DNA of 8,314 nucleotides from an uncultured Saprospiraceae bacterium. Lineage in GTDB: Bacteria; Bacteroidota; Bacteroidia; Chitinophagales; Saprospiraceae. Position numbers and translations under genes: made by a program. The stretch lies in contig CALJKQ010000149.1 of NCBI GenBank assembly GCA_937973565.1, positions 1 through 8,314 on the forward strand, written 5' to 3'. Of this stretch, positions 1 through 7,476 are shown piece after piece. Below the pieces are notes generated by a model, which worked only from the letters and a program-made list of their open reading frames with translations, was not told the origin of the DNA and made no database searches. How positions within the stretch are numbered: the first letter of the stretch is position 1; the number at the start of each line of letters is the position of its first letter.

Positions 1-1
1 T

Positions 2-646
2 GCTTCTGTCCATGAGAACAGGGTCAGAAATCTTTGGAAAACCGGAAAGCTAAAATGCCCTTGCAGTTTTGAAAAATATACGTCACCCGAAAAGCTGGGA
101 CCAGGTACCATTTTGCTATTGGATGTGGAACTGGATGAGGATCTTCAAGCTATGCGGCATGCTACCCGGGTCAATGCCGCCGTACTCGCTGTCCTTACCA
201 ATCCCGAAAGATTGAGGGCCTTGATCCGCGAAGATTTCAGTGCCATGCTATTGCCGGGCTTCAGCAAAGAAGAGGTATATCATGCATTGTGGAAAACCAT
301 CAGACATTGCGTTGAAAAACATGACCCCAAAAAATTTTCAACAGACCTAGAGGTCATTCGCAATTCCTATCGAAAAATTGACTCCCCTGAACACCCGAAA
401 CGCATGAAAAATTACAGTTTTTTATTGCCGGCGGCGGGGGAAGAAATACCCAGTGTATTACTTACCAAACACGAAGTGGGCTTACTTACTGCTTTGGCCA
501 AAGGTAAGCTCTACAAAGAAATAGCCTGTGAATTCAACATCACCATTGGCACCGTAAAACAAAACCTACACCGCATCTACGACAAAATAAAAGTCGGCAA
601 CAAGGTGGAAGCCATCAACTTTTTACATGGTTATCAACTTGGCTAA
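2..646 (+). CDS. LuxR/NarL-type response regulator with degenerate receiver domain (5' end outside window)
   Basis: The reading frame is open from base 2 to the TAA-equivalent stop ending at 646, so the true start lies before the window; the in-frame TTG at 113 would cut the receiver domain in half and is unlikely to be the start. The C-terminal part (about 461-643) is a LuxR/NarL helix-turn-helix: LTKHEVGLLTALAKGKLYKE, then ITIGTVKQNLHRIYDKIKVG. The N-terminal part resembles a receiver: a hydrophobic strand ILLLD ends in a possible phospho-acceptor Asp (codon 122-124), and AVLT gives the conserved Thr (codon 197-199). However, the usual LPxxxG loop after the Asp is absent and shortened, and the conserved Lys is replaced by Pro in MLLPG (codon 254-256). 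It is therefore probably a DNA-binding regulator whose phosphorylation switch is altered or lost. It is a paralogue of the next gene, 112 bp downstream. Family assignment is firm for the HTH and moderate for the receiver. Confidence 0.85.
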   Translation, partial: ASVHENRVRNLWKTGKLKCPCSFEKYTSPEKLGPGTILLLDVELDEDLQAMRHATRVNAAVLAVLTNPERLRALIREDFSAMLLPGFSKEEVYHALWKTIRHCVEKHDPKKFSTDLEVIRNSYRKIDSPEHPKRMKNYSFLLPAAGEEIPSVLLTKHEVGLLTALAKGKLYKEIACEFNITIGTVKQNLHRIYDKIKVGNKVEAINFLHGYQLG

Positions 647-758
647 GGTCTCAAATAAACTACAAAAGATGTGAAATCCTCGATCATTACAGCTACACTA
701 TATTTCTTTTTACTTTACAAATACTAATTCAAGTCGTATCTTGGGTTAAAATATTCGC

Positions 759-1382
759 ATGTTATGTCCTATTCAGGTGGCCATCATTGAGGATTTGCCG
801 GAAGTTGCAGCCGGACTCAAAGATTTGATTACACTCCAGCCGGATATGGATTGCCGGCATGTGTACACAAATGCAGAAGATGCCATCACCTTTCTGCCCA
901 TTCATCCGGTGGATATTGTCATTGTCGATATCGGTCTGCCCCGCCTAAATGGAATAGAAGCCATCCGTAAATTGTCTGCTGTTTGTCCCAAATCTGAGTA
1001 TTGTATTTTTACCGTTTATGAAGAGGACGAAAAGATTTTCCAATCCATCAAAGCGGGTGCCAAAGGATACATCCTCAAGAGTTCCCCTCCCCAAAAAATG
1101 ATGGACGCCATCCGCGAATTGCACCAGGGAGGCTCCCCCATGAGTCCCAGTATTGCACGTCGGGTCCTGGAGTCATTCCATCAACCCGCAACCCCCAGCC
1201 TGCCCATCTCCAGCCGGGAAATGGAATTACTGCAACTTCTCGCCAAAGGTTTGTTGTACAAGGAAATCGCCGATACCTTAGGCATTACCTCAGGAACCGT
1301 AAAACAACACATTCATAAGATCTATGAAAAACTTCAGGTTGGCAATAGAACGGAGGCAATCAATAAATTGAAACAAGGATAG
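759..1382 (+). CDS. Two-component response regulator, NarL/FixJ (LuxR HTH) family
   Basis: Complete 207-residue protein, the usual length of NarL-type regulators. The receiver domain spans about residues 5-122 and has all the key residues: acidic pair E11/D12, phospho-acceptor D57 in VDIGLPRLNG, T85 in IFTVYEED, and K107 in AGAKGYILKS. A short linker leads to a LuxR-type HTH at about 148-205, with SSREMELLQLLAKGLLYKEI and recognition region GTVKQHIHKIYEKLQVGN. It should bind DNA as a dimer after phosphorylation by a histidine kinase, but no kinase is in the window, so signal and targets are unknown. The ATG at 759 puts the first receiver strand (VAIIED) at residue 7, as expected; there is no clear Shine-Dalgarno, normal for Bacteroidota. 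The HTH is closely similar to that of the upstream gene, suggesting tandem duplication with divergence of the receiver half. Confidence 0.95.
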   Translation: MLCPIQVAIIEDLPEVAAGLKDLITLQPDMDCRHVYTNAEDAITFLPIHPVDIVIVDIGLPRLNGIEAIRKLSAVCPKSEYCIFTVYEEDEKIFQSIKAGAKGYILKSSPPQKMMDAIRELHQGGSPMSPSIARRVLESFHQPATPSLPISSREMELLQLLAKGLLYKEIADTLGITSGTVKQHIHKIYEKLQVGNRTEAINKLKQG

Positions 1383-1442
1383 ACAGGTGTTATTGGCAAG
1401 GACTTTTAATAATTAAGTCACACGTATCAAATAGCGCTTGAT

Positions 1443-1596
1443 CAATGCGCCTGCGGCTTAGGGCAATACGCTTCGCTTAGGGCAATACGCTTCGCTTAGG
1501 GCAATACGCTTCGCTCAGGTCAATACGCTTCGCTTAGTGCAATGTGCTTCGCTCAAGGCAATGCGCTTCGCTTAGGTCAATTCGCTCCGCTTAGGA
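1443..1596. repeat. 19-bp tandem repeat array, eight units
   Basis: The consensus unit is CAATACGCTTCGCTTAGGG. Units begin at 1443 (21 nt, variant), 1464, 1483, 1502, 1521, 1540, 1559 and 1578, so seven successive units keep an exact 19-nt period. The units at 1464 and 1483 are identical. The next two differ from them by one or two bases, and the outer units by two to four or by an indel, the pattern expected when central copies arose most recently by slippage or unequal exchange. Units abut directly without spacers, so this is not a CRISPR. The period is not a multiple of three and no reading frame runs through it as a protein repeat. Function is unknown. Confidence 0.93.
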
Positions 1597-1697
1597 TGAC
1601 TGAACGGCTTTGGCTTTGCCAAAAAAAATGATCGGCAGATCAATTTAACGAAGGCACCGAGCGCTTATTGCGAGGCGTTGAAAAGGGAATTTCGAAG

Positions 1698-1716
1698 CAA
1701 TGCACTTCGCTTAGTC
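1698..1716. repeat. Detached copy of the 19-bp repeat unit
   Basis: CAATGCACTTCGCTTAGTC matches the array consensus at 16 of 19 positions, and lies about 100 bp beyond the last tandem unit. It suggests that the unit is dispersed in this gap and that the array is one expanded locus of it. Confidence 0.75.
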
Positions 1717-1719
1717 ACA

Positions 1720-1766
1720 AGTCTAGTCTCAGTTGTCGAGTCTCGGTCCTCGCGTCTCGCGTCTCA
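1720..1766. repeat. Short GTCTCGC-like degenerate repeat
   Basis: The stretch contains repeated AGTCTC, GAGTCTCGG, CCTCGC, GTCTCGC and GTCTCAT steps, with the cleanest part at about 1747-1766 showing a 7-nt period (CTCGCGT/CTCGCGT/CTC). It is low-complexity intergenic DNA with no recognisable coding or structural role. Confidence 0.55.
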
Positions 1767-1869
1767 TACAACCGACAGACGACAACCAATAACACTCTCC
1801 ATACCGTTAAAAATATCCTAAAACCGTTTGATGACAATCTGGAAAATCCATTTCCGGCAACAAAATCCT

Positions 1870-1877
1870 TATCTTTG
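1870..1877 (+). promoter_or_regulatory. Candidate Bacteroidota -7 promoter element for the efflux operon
   Basis: TATCTTTG is a perfect match to the Bacteroidota -7 consensus TAnnTTTG. It ends 27 nt before the ATG at 1905, leaving room for a short leader. A matching -33 TTTG/TTG at proper distance is not seen: the nearest TTTG (1827-1830) is 39 nt upstream, too far. The call rests on one half-site and its position. Confidence 0.45.
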
Positions 1878-1904
1878 ATCTTTATCTTAGGTCAAAACTA
1901 ACAG

Positions 1905-2975
1905 ATGAGGTCATTGTGGATTGTAGGAGCCGTCATAGTGCTCATGGTATTAGCCAAAATTTTCTTATTCCCCGCTAAAGAAGAACAAAAATCAGGGCCC
2001 GGTGGACCGGGAGGTGGTAAAGGCAAAGGTCCTGCCATGCCTGTGGATATTTATCTTGCGAAAAAGCAGGAAAATACGCAGGAAATCTATGCCTCCGGCA
2101 CCATGGTTGCCAATGAAGCCGTTGAACTCCGTCCTGAGATGTCAGGAAGAATCGTAAAACTCAACATTTCTGAAGGCAATCTTGTCCAAAAAGGCCAGTT
2201 GATCGCTAAAATCAATGATGCTGACATCATGGCAAGACTCAAAAAAATCAAGTATGAGGAGGAACTGGCAGCCCAGGTGGAAGCCCGACAGAAAAAACTG
2301 CTCAACATCAATGCCATTTCCAAAGAAGAGTATGACCTGGCGCTCAATAAAGTAAACACTTTGGGTGCCGACAGGGAAGCCCTGGAAGTAGCCCTGGCAC
2401 AAACAGAAGTCAGAGCGCCATTTTCAGGCAGGATAGGTTTGAAATCCATCAGTGTGGGGGCTTACGTTACGCCTGCCACCACCATAGCAACCCTGGTGCA
2501 GACCAATCCCATCCGAATGGATTTTTCTGTGCCTGAAAAATATGTCGGCAACATTGCAAAAGGCAGCAAGGTTAGCTTTGGTCTCGATGGCAGCTCCCAA
2601 AAATACGAAGGTACCATCAGTGCCATCGACCCATCGATCGATGAAACCCTCAGGACGCTCAAAGTAAGAGCAACGGTAGCCAACAACAATGATAAATTCA
2701 GACCCGGCATGTTTGTCAAGGTCAATGTCCGACTGGGTTCTAGCCTCTCTATCCTGGTGCCCAGTGAAACATTGATCCCATTCATTGGAGGGAAAAAAAT
2801 CTACATCATGAAGGGAGGCAAAGCCATGGAACAAAATGTACTGACAGGTCTTCGTACCTCCGACAAAGTTGAAATTTTGGAGGGAGCAAACGTTGGCGAC
2901 AGCATTGTAGCCAGTGGCATCATGGCACTAAAGGATGGGCAACCGATCAAAGCCAAAAAAGTAATCAATCCGTAA
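1905..2975 (+). CDS. RND efflux periplasmic adaptor subunit (membrane fusion protein, HlyD/AcrA family)
   Basis: A 356-residue adaptor that should bridge the RND pump and the TolC-type channel encoded directly downstream. Residues 4-22 form one hydrophobic N-terminal membrane anchor; there is no lipobox Cys, so unlike AcrA it is probably held by the anchor rather than by lipid. A Gly/Pro-rich flexible linker follows (residues 30-46). Lipoyl half-motifs are at about 74-105 (ELRPEMSGRIVKL) and 167-200 (TEVRAPFSGRIGLKSISVGA), flanking a helical hairpin of only about 60 residues with the family signature AISKEEYDLA. The beta-barrel and membrane-proximal domains fill about 200-356 (LRTLKVRATV, FRPGMFVKV). 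The ATG at 1905 gives the anchor at the expected place and follows a -7-like element. Only 3 nt separate its stop from the RND gene. Confidence 0.95.
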   Translation: MRSLWIVGAVIVLMVLAKIFLFPAKEEQKSGPGGPGGGKGKGPAMPVDIYLAKKQENTQEIYASGTMVANEAVELRPEMSGRIVKLNISEGNLVQKGQLIAKINDADIMARLKKIKYEEELAAQVEARQKKLLNINAISKEEYDLALNKVNTLGADREALEVALAQTEVRAPFSGRIGLKSISVGAYVTPATTIATLVQTNPIRMDFSVPEKYVGNIAKGSKVSFGLDGSSQKYEGTISAIDPSIDETLRTLKVRATVANNNDKFRPGMFVKVNVRLGSSLSILVPSETLIPFIGGKKIYIMKGGKAMEQNVLTGLRTSDKVEILEGANVGDSIVASGIMALKDGQPIKAKKVINP

Positions 2976-2978
2976 GCC

Positions 2979-5900
2979 ATGTCGATCTCGTCTCTATCCA
3001 TAAAGCGGCCGGTACTGGCCATCGTCATGAACCTGATGATTATTCTGTTTGGCATCATTGCCTACAGATCATTGGGCGTCAGAGAATTTCCATCCATAGA
3101 TCCACCTGTCGTCACGGTAAGGGCCAACTATCCCGGTGCCAATGCGGACATCATCGAATCTCAGATTACCATTCCCCTGGAAAAAGCATTGAACGGCATT
3201 GAGGGAATTCGCACCATCAGTTCTGCCTCCAACCAGGGATCGTCCAACATTACCATAGAATTTGAGCTGGGTGCCAACATGGAAAAAGCGGCCAATGATG
3301 TGCGCGATAAAGTGACCCAGGCCGTAAGAGAACTGCCTCGCGACCTCGATGGACTGCCCATCGTTAACAAATCGGATTCCAACTCGGAGGCCATCATCTC
3401 CATGACCCTCAACAGTCCTACCAAATCAATCCTCGATATCAGCGACTATGCTGAGAATGTGATTGCTCCCCGATTCCAAACCATCAACGGGGTGAGCAAT
3501 GTTCAACTCTGGGGTTTAAAGAGAATTGCCATGCGCATTTGGATGGATCCATCCAGGATGGCAGCGTTGGGCATCACCACTCAGGACATCAAAACAGCCC
3601 TTGATCGTGAGAACGTAGATCTGCCCAGCGGTAAGTTGCAGGGCGATATGACAGAACTTACGGTAAAAACTGCCGGCAGGTTTCAGACCGCCGAGGATTT
3701 CAATAATTTGATCGTAAAATCCGATGGTACCCGGCTCATCAAATTGGAAGATGTGGGCTATGCGGCCATTGAAGCGGAGAATCAGGAAACCCTGCTGCGA
3801 GTCAATAAACAACCCATGGTTGGAGTAGCCATTCAACCCCAGCCAGGCAGCAACTATCTGGAAATTGCGGAAGAGGTAAACAAAAGATTAAAAGAGGTAC
3901 AAGCTGACCTGGAAGGAGATTACACACTTAGCCCGCTCTTCGATACAACCATCTTTGTGAAAAGGTCCATTGAAGAGGTAGAAGAAACACTTTTGATTGC
4001 CATAGGCCTGGTAGTCATTATTATTTTTATCTTTTTCAGGGATTGGCTCATTGCCATCCGTCCCTTGATCGACATACCGGTATCATTGATTGGTACCTTT
4101 TTCATCATGTATGTGCTGGGCTTTTCTATCAATGTACTCACGCTCCTGGCCATCGTACTGGCTACCGGTCTGGTGGTTGACGATGGGATTGTGGTGACTG
4201 AAAACATTTATAAAAAGATAGAAAAAGGAATGCATCCGATTCAGGCGGCTATTACGGGCTCCAATGAGATTATGTTTGCCGTGTTATCTACTTCACTGAC
4301 CCTGGCTGCCGTGTTTTTGCCGGTAATTTTTATGGAGGGTTTTGTGGGCACCCTTTTCAGGGAGTTTGGCATCGTGCTGGCTTCCGCAGTATTGATATCG
4401 GCCTTTGTTTCGCTGACGCTCACCCCGATGCTCAATGCCTATCTGGTGAGAAAACAAAACAAGCATACGCGTTTCTACGAAGCGACCGAGCCCTTCTTCC
4501 AAAGTATGGAAAGCAACTATGCCACAGGCTTGCGCGACTTTATGAAAAGAAAATGGCTCGCCTTGCCTATACTGATAGTAACCATGGCTATGATCTGGCT
4601 GTTCGGTAAAAATCTGCAATCAGAGCTCGCGCCTTTGGACGACAGAAACTGGCTGCGTCTGATCATGACGGCTCCGGAAGGTTCATCTTACGACTACATG
4701 GACAATTACGTGCGGAAAGTAGCCGATCTGGTGACCGACAGCATACCCGAAAAAGAGGCTGTGCTTACGGTGACTGCTCCGGGATTTGCCGGTTCGGGGG
4801 CGCCCAATACGGCTTTCGGAAGGGTGATGTTGAACGACAAATCAGAAAGACTTCGATCGCAGCACGACATCAATGATTACCTCAACGGACAGTTAAGGAA
4901 ATTGCCCGATGCAAAGGCTTTTGCCAGTGAGCAACAAACCATCTCACTCAACAGACGGGGCGGCCTTCCCATGCAATATGTGTTGCAGGCACCCAACTTC
5001 ACCAAACTCAGAGAATACCTGCCCCGGTTTATGGAAAAAGTAAACTCGGATCCCACTTTTGTTATTTCAGAAGTTGACCTTAAATTCAGCAAACCTGAAC
5101 TCTCCATCAACATCGACAGAGAAAAAGCAAAAAGTCTGGGTGTGTCGGTTTCTGATGTTGCCCAAACCATGCAATTGGCATTCGCAGGCCAGCGATTTGG
5201 GTATTTCAATACCAATGGCAGACAATATTCTGTATTGGGACAATTTGAACGCAACGACCGAAATGAGCCGATTGACTTAACAGCCTTGTATGTAAAAAAC
5301 AGCCAGGGAGAATTGGTGCAGCTCGACAACATCGTGAAAGCAGAGGAAGAAAGCAGTCCGCCGCAACTGTACCACTACAATCAGTTTATGAGTGCTACTG
5401 TTTCAGCAGGACTGGCACCCGGCAAGACCATTGCCGATGGTATTGCAGCCATGGACAAAATCAAAGCCGAACTCAACGATCCGTCCATAAAATCAGACCT
5501 CACAGGCACTGCCCGGGATTTTGCGGAATCATCTTCCAATACCCTGTTTTCTTTCTTTCTGGCCTTGTTGCTGGTGTACCTGATCTTAGCTGCCCAATTT
5601 GAGTCTTTTGTGGATCCATTTATCATCATGCTTACCGTGCCCCTTGCCATTGCCGGAGCCGTATTGTCATTGTGGTTTTTTGATCAGACCCTCAATATTT
5701 TTTCACAGATTGGCATCATCATGCTGGTAGGACTGGTGACCAAAAACGGCATCCTGATTGTTGAATTTGCCAACCAGTTGCGTGAACAGGGCATGGATAA
5801 GTTTGAAGCTGCCATCAATGCTGCCAAGTTGAGAATGAGACCCATCCTTATGACCACCCTGGCTACAGTATTGGGTGCAGCCCCCATCGCATTTGCACTG

Positions 5901-6071
5901 GGCGCAGCCGGAGCAAGTAGAAAATCAATGGGTATTGTGGTAATGGGGGGCTTGTTGTTTTCACTCGTACTCACCTTGTATGTTATTCCTGCTATGTACG
6001 CATTGCTTTCAAGAAATAAAAATTATAGTGTAAGAAAAGAAATCGAAGAACTGGAACATGCAGCAAAATAA
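2979..6071 (+). CDS. RND efflux transporter, inner-membrane permease (HAE1/AcrB-type)
   Basis: At 1030 residues this has the normal length of an HAE1-type pump, which works as a trimer using proton influx to export amphiphilic compounds. TM1 is at about 11-29, a first large periplasmic loop follows, TM2-TM6 occupy about 335-490, TM7 is near 528-545, a second periplasmic loop follows, and TM8-TM12 are at about 855-1015. The proton-relay residues are present: D401 and D402 in GLVVDDGIVVTEN (TM4), K922 in GLVTKNGILIVEFANQ (TM10), and R952 and T959 in LRMRPILMTTLA (TM11), equivalent to AcrB D407/D408, K940, R971 and T978. The double Asp argues against a CusA-type metal pump. Substrates cannot be read from the sequence. 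The gene begins 3 nt after the adaptor and its end overlaps the channel gene by 14 nt, indicating translational coupling. Confidence 0.97.
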   Translation: MSISSLSIKRPVLAIVMNLMIILFGIIAYRSLGVREFPSIDPPVVTVRANYPGANADIIESQITIPLEKALNGIEGIRTISSASNQGSSNITIEFELGANMEKAANDVRDKVTQAVRELPRDLDGLPIVNKSDSNSEAIISMTLNSPTKSILDISDYAENVIAPRFQTINGVSNVQLWGLKRIAMRIWMDPSRMAALGITTQDIKTALDRENVDLPSGKLQGDMTELTVKTAGRFQTAEDFNNLIVKSDGTRLIKLEDVGYAAIEAENQETLLRVNKQPMVGVAIQPQPGSNYLEIAEEVNKRLKEVQADLEGDYTLSPLFDTTIFVKRSIEEVEETLLIAIGLVVIIIFIFFRDWLIAIRPLIDIPVSLIGTFFIMYVLGFSINVLTLLAIVLATGLVVDDGIVVTENIYKKIEKGMHPIQAAITGSNEIMFAVLSTSLTLAAVFLPVIFMEGFVGTLFREFGIVLASAVLISAFVSLTLTPMLNAYLVRKQNKHTRFYEATEPFFQSMESNYATGLRDFMKRKWLALPILIVTMAMIWLFGKNLQSELAPLDDRNWLRLIMTAPEGSSYDYMDNYVRKVADLVTDSIPEKEAVLTVTAPGFAGSGAPNTAFGRVMLNDKSERLRSQHDINDYLNGQLRKLPDAKAFASEQQTISLNRRGGLPMQYVLQAPNFTKLREYLPRFMEKVNSDPTFVISEVDLKFSKPELSINIDREKAKSLGVSVSDVAQTMQLAFAGQRFGYFNTNGRQYSVLGQFERNDRNEPIDLTALYVKNSQGELVQLDNIVKAEEESSPPQLYHYNQFMSATVSAGLAPGKTIADGIAAMDKIKAELNDPSIKSDLTGTARDFAESSSNTLFSFFLALLLVYLILAAQFESFVDPFIIMLTVPLAIAGAVLSLWFFDQTLNIFSQIGIIMLVGLVTKNGILIVEFANQLREQGMDKFEAAINAAKLRMRPILMTTLATVLGAAPIAFALGAAGASRKSMGIVVMGGLLFSLVLTLYVIPAMYALLSRNKNYSVRKEIEELEHAAK

Positions 6072-7368
6072 GACCAATATCAAATCATATCTATATATAA
6101 TCCTGATTACTTTTTGCGTTGCCAACGTCGCTTTATCGCAAAATATTTTAACCCTGGAAGAAGCAAGGACTTTGGCCCTGAACAACAACCTGGATATCCA
6201 GGCAGCCAATCTGGAAGCCAAATCGGCAGGCATGCAGGTGTACAAAGCCAATGCAGGACTTTTGCCCAGAATCGACTGGAACTTCAACTCCAGCGGGTCC
6301 TTCAATAAAGTTAATCTCGAGTTTATTGATGGAAGAACCCTGGACCGATATGGTCGCTCGTTCGCACCTGGATCCAACGTGAGCCTCAACTGGACAATAT
6401 ACGACGGCAACCGTATGCAAAACCGGTATGATATACTGAAAAAACAAAGCGAATTTGCCAATGTTGCCGCGAAGCAGACCACAGAGGAATTGTTGAACAG
6501 TACAACAGAATTGTATTATTCCATCGCCCGACAAAAATACTTACTCGAATTCCTTCGCAGCGGACTGCGGTTTTATCAGGAGCGATTGTCCATTACTGAA
6601 GAAAGATGGAAGGTAGGAAGAGGATCAAAGCTGGACTACTTACAGTCGCAAAATGATCTGAACAGTCAGCTTGCTGCCATTCAGAATGGAGAATTGGCAT
6701 TGACCAATATGAAGGTGAATATGAATCTTTTGCTCAACCGAACACCGGATCTGGAATTCGAAACCGAAGACATAAAAGCAGATGTGACCCCTTACACCTA
6801 TGATCAGATGTTGGAAAAAGCAGTAGCCGGTGATGAGACCTTACAATTGATGGAAAAATCCATCGAGCTCAATACACTCAACATTAAAGACTGGCAAGGA
6901 AGCAGAATGCCACGTGTTGGTTTTACCACAGCCCTGGGCTATAATTACAGCCAGACCAATGCCGGACAGATACTCAATAGCCAGACACTGGGAATCAACG
7001 GTGCACTTACGGCAACCTGGAATTTATTTGACGGTGGCCACACCCACAAACAAATAGAAATTGCCAAACAACAAGGGAGTATTTTGGAGACTAGGAAGGC
7101 ACTCCAGGTGGCAAGAATCAAAACCAATGTGACCCTGGCTTTACAATCTATCAAAGCGGCCCAAACCAATTTGAACCTCGAAGAACAAAACAAAGTGCTG
7201 GCTGAAGAAAATCTGTCTATAGCACTTGAAAAGTTTAAATTGGGGGCTTCCACCATCCTGGAGCTCAACGATGCACAACAGCGGTATGATGCCTCTATCC
7301 AGCGTTTTATCGATGCCGTCTTTGCCCTTCATTTTGCAAAATTAAATGCAAGTCAGCTTATTAATTGA
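6058..7368 (+). CDS. TolC-family outer-membrane efflux channel
   Basis: A 436-residue protein with a Sec-type signal peptide: basic N-terminus (MQQNKTNIK), hydrophobic core YLYIILITFCVANVA, and likely cleavage after ALS near residue 27. The mature part has the two internally repeated outer-membrane-efflux-protein halves, the first starting at LTLEEARTLALNNNLDIQAA (about residue 31) and the second at about 250. Each has long amphipathic helices rich in Gln, Asn, Ala and Leu, and a beta-strand pair (SLNWTIYDG and LTATWNLFDGG) ending in the typical W-x-[IL]-[FY]-DG motif. It should form the trimeric exit duct for the adjacent pump. Its ATG lies inside the end of the transporter gene (14-nt overlap, different frame). 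It is the last gene of the operon; a 108-bp gap follows. Confidence 0.95.
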   Translation: MQQNKTNIKSYLYIILITFCVANVALSQNILTLEEARTLALNNNLDIQAANLEAKSAGMQVYKANAGLLPRIDWNFNSSGSFNKVNLEFIDGRTLDRYGRSFAPGSNVSLNWTIYDGNRMQNRYDILKKQSEFANVAAKQTTEELLNSTTELYYSIARQKYLLEFLRSGLRFYQERLSITEERWKVGRGSKLDYLQSQNDLNSQLAAIQNGELALTNMKVNMNLLLNRTPDLEFETEDIKADVTPYTYDQMLEKAVAGDETLQLMEKSIELNTLNIKDWQGSRMPRVGFTTALGYNYSQTNAGQILNSQTLGINGALTATWNLFDGGHTHKQIEIAKQQGSILETRKALQVARIKTNVTLALQSIKAAQTNLNLEEQNKVLAEENLSIALEKFKLGASTILELNDAQQRYDASIQRFIDAVFALHFAKLNASQLIN

Positions 7369-7396
7369 TACCATAGTTAAAATCAAGAAACGCCTC

Positions 7397-7437
7397 TTAA
7401 AACCAGGTGTACTGCAAATCAGGTTTTATCAGGTTTA
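7397..7437. repeat. 10-bp direct repeat and weak hairpin downstream of the efflux operon
   Basis: ATCAGGTTTT (7418-7427) is followed at once by ATCAGGTTTA (7428-7437), a 9/10 identical tandem pair. AAAACC at 7399-7404 could pair with GGTTTT at 7422-7427 across a 17-nt loop. The stem is only six pairs, AT-rich and has just four Ts at its end, so a terminator role is weak. No TAnnTTTG promoter was found in this gap before the GH3 gene. Confidence 0.4.
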
Positions 7438-7476
7438 AGAAAAATAAATACACAGACCATAAACAGTTATAACATC

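Larger units (their letters stand above)
1383..1904. other. 522-bp non-coding, repeat-rich intergenic region
   Basis: No convincing gene is present on either strand. From left to right it holds about 60 bp of AT-rich DNA, a 19-bp tandem repeat array (1443-1596), a small inverted repeat TTTGGC-TTT-GCCAAA at 1609-1623 followed by an A-run, a detached copy of the 19-bp unit (1698-1716), a GTCTCGC-like short repeat (about 1720-1766), and a promoter-like element close to the efflux operon. It separates the regulator pair from the pump operon. No intrinsic terminator with a T-tract was seen after the regulator stop at 1382. Confidence 0.8.

Noticed and set aside
1443..1596. CRISPR array
   Set aside because: The units are directly adjacent with no unique spacers, the unit is only 19 bp, and no cas gene is present.
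1609..1623. Inverted repeat TTTGGC-TTT-GCCAAA as a terminator
   Set aside because: On the + strand it is followed by an A-run rather than a T-run, on the - strand the T-run precedes the stem, and it is over 200 bp from the regulator stop.
1668..1901. A 77-codon open frame starting with TTG in the repeat-rich gap
   Set aside because: It runs through the detached 19-bp unit and the GTCTCGC repeat, has a Ser/Thr-rich low-complexity translation with no domain, no good start, and overlaps the candidate promoter.
2632..2643. Perfect 12-bp palindrome CATCGATCGATG
   Set aside because: It is inside the adaptor coding sequence and is explained by codon choice for PSIDE; probably chance.
3540..3555. 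Perfect 16-bp palindrome TGGATGGATCCATCCA
   Set aside because: It lies within the transporter coding sequence and is accounted for by codons for WMDPS; no second site or intergenic copy was seen.
5059..5280. Open frames in other frames and on the opposite strand inside the pump operon, such as this one
   Set aside because: They lie fully inside the well-supported adaptor, transporter and channel genes, and their translations show no domain or signal.
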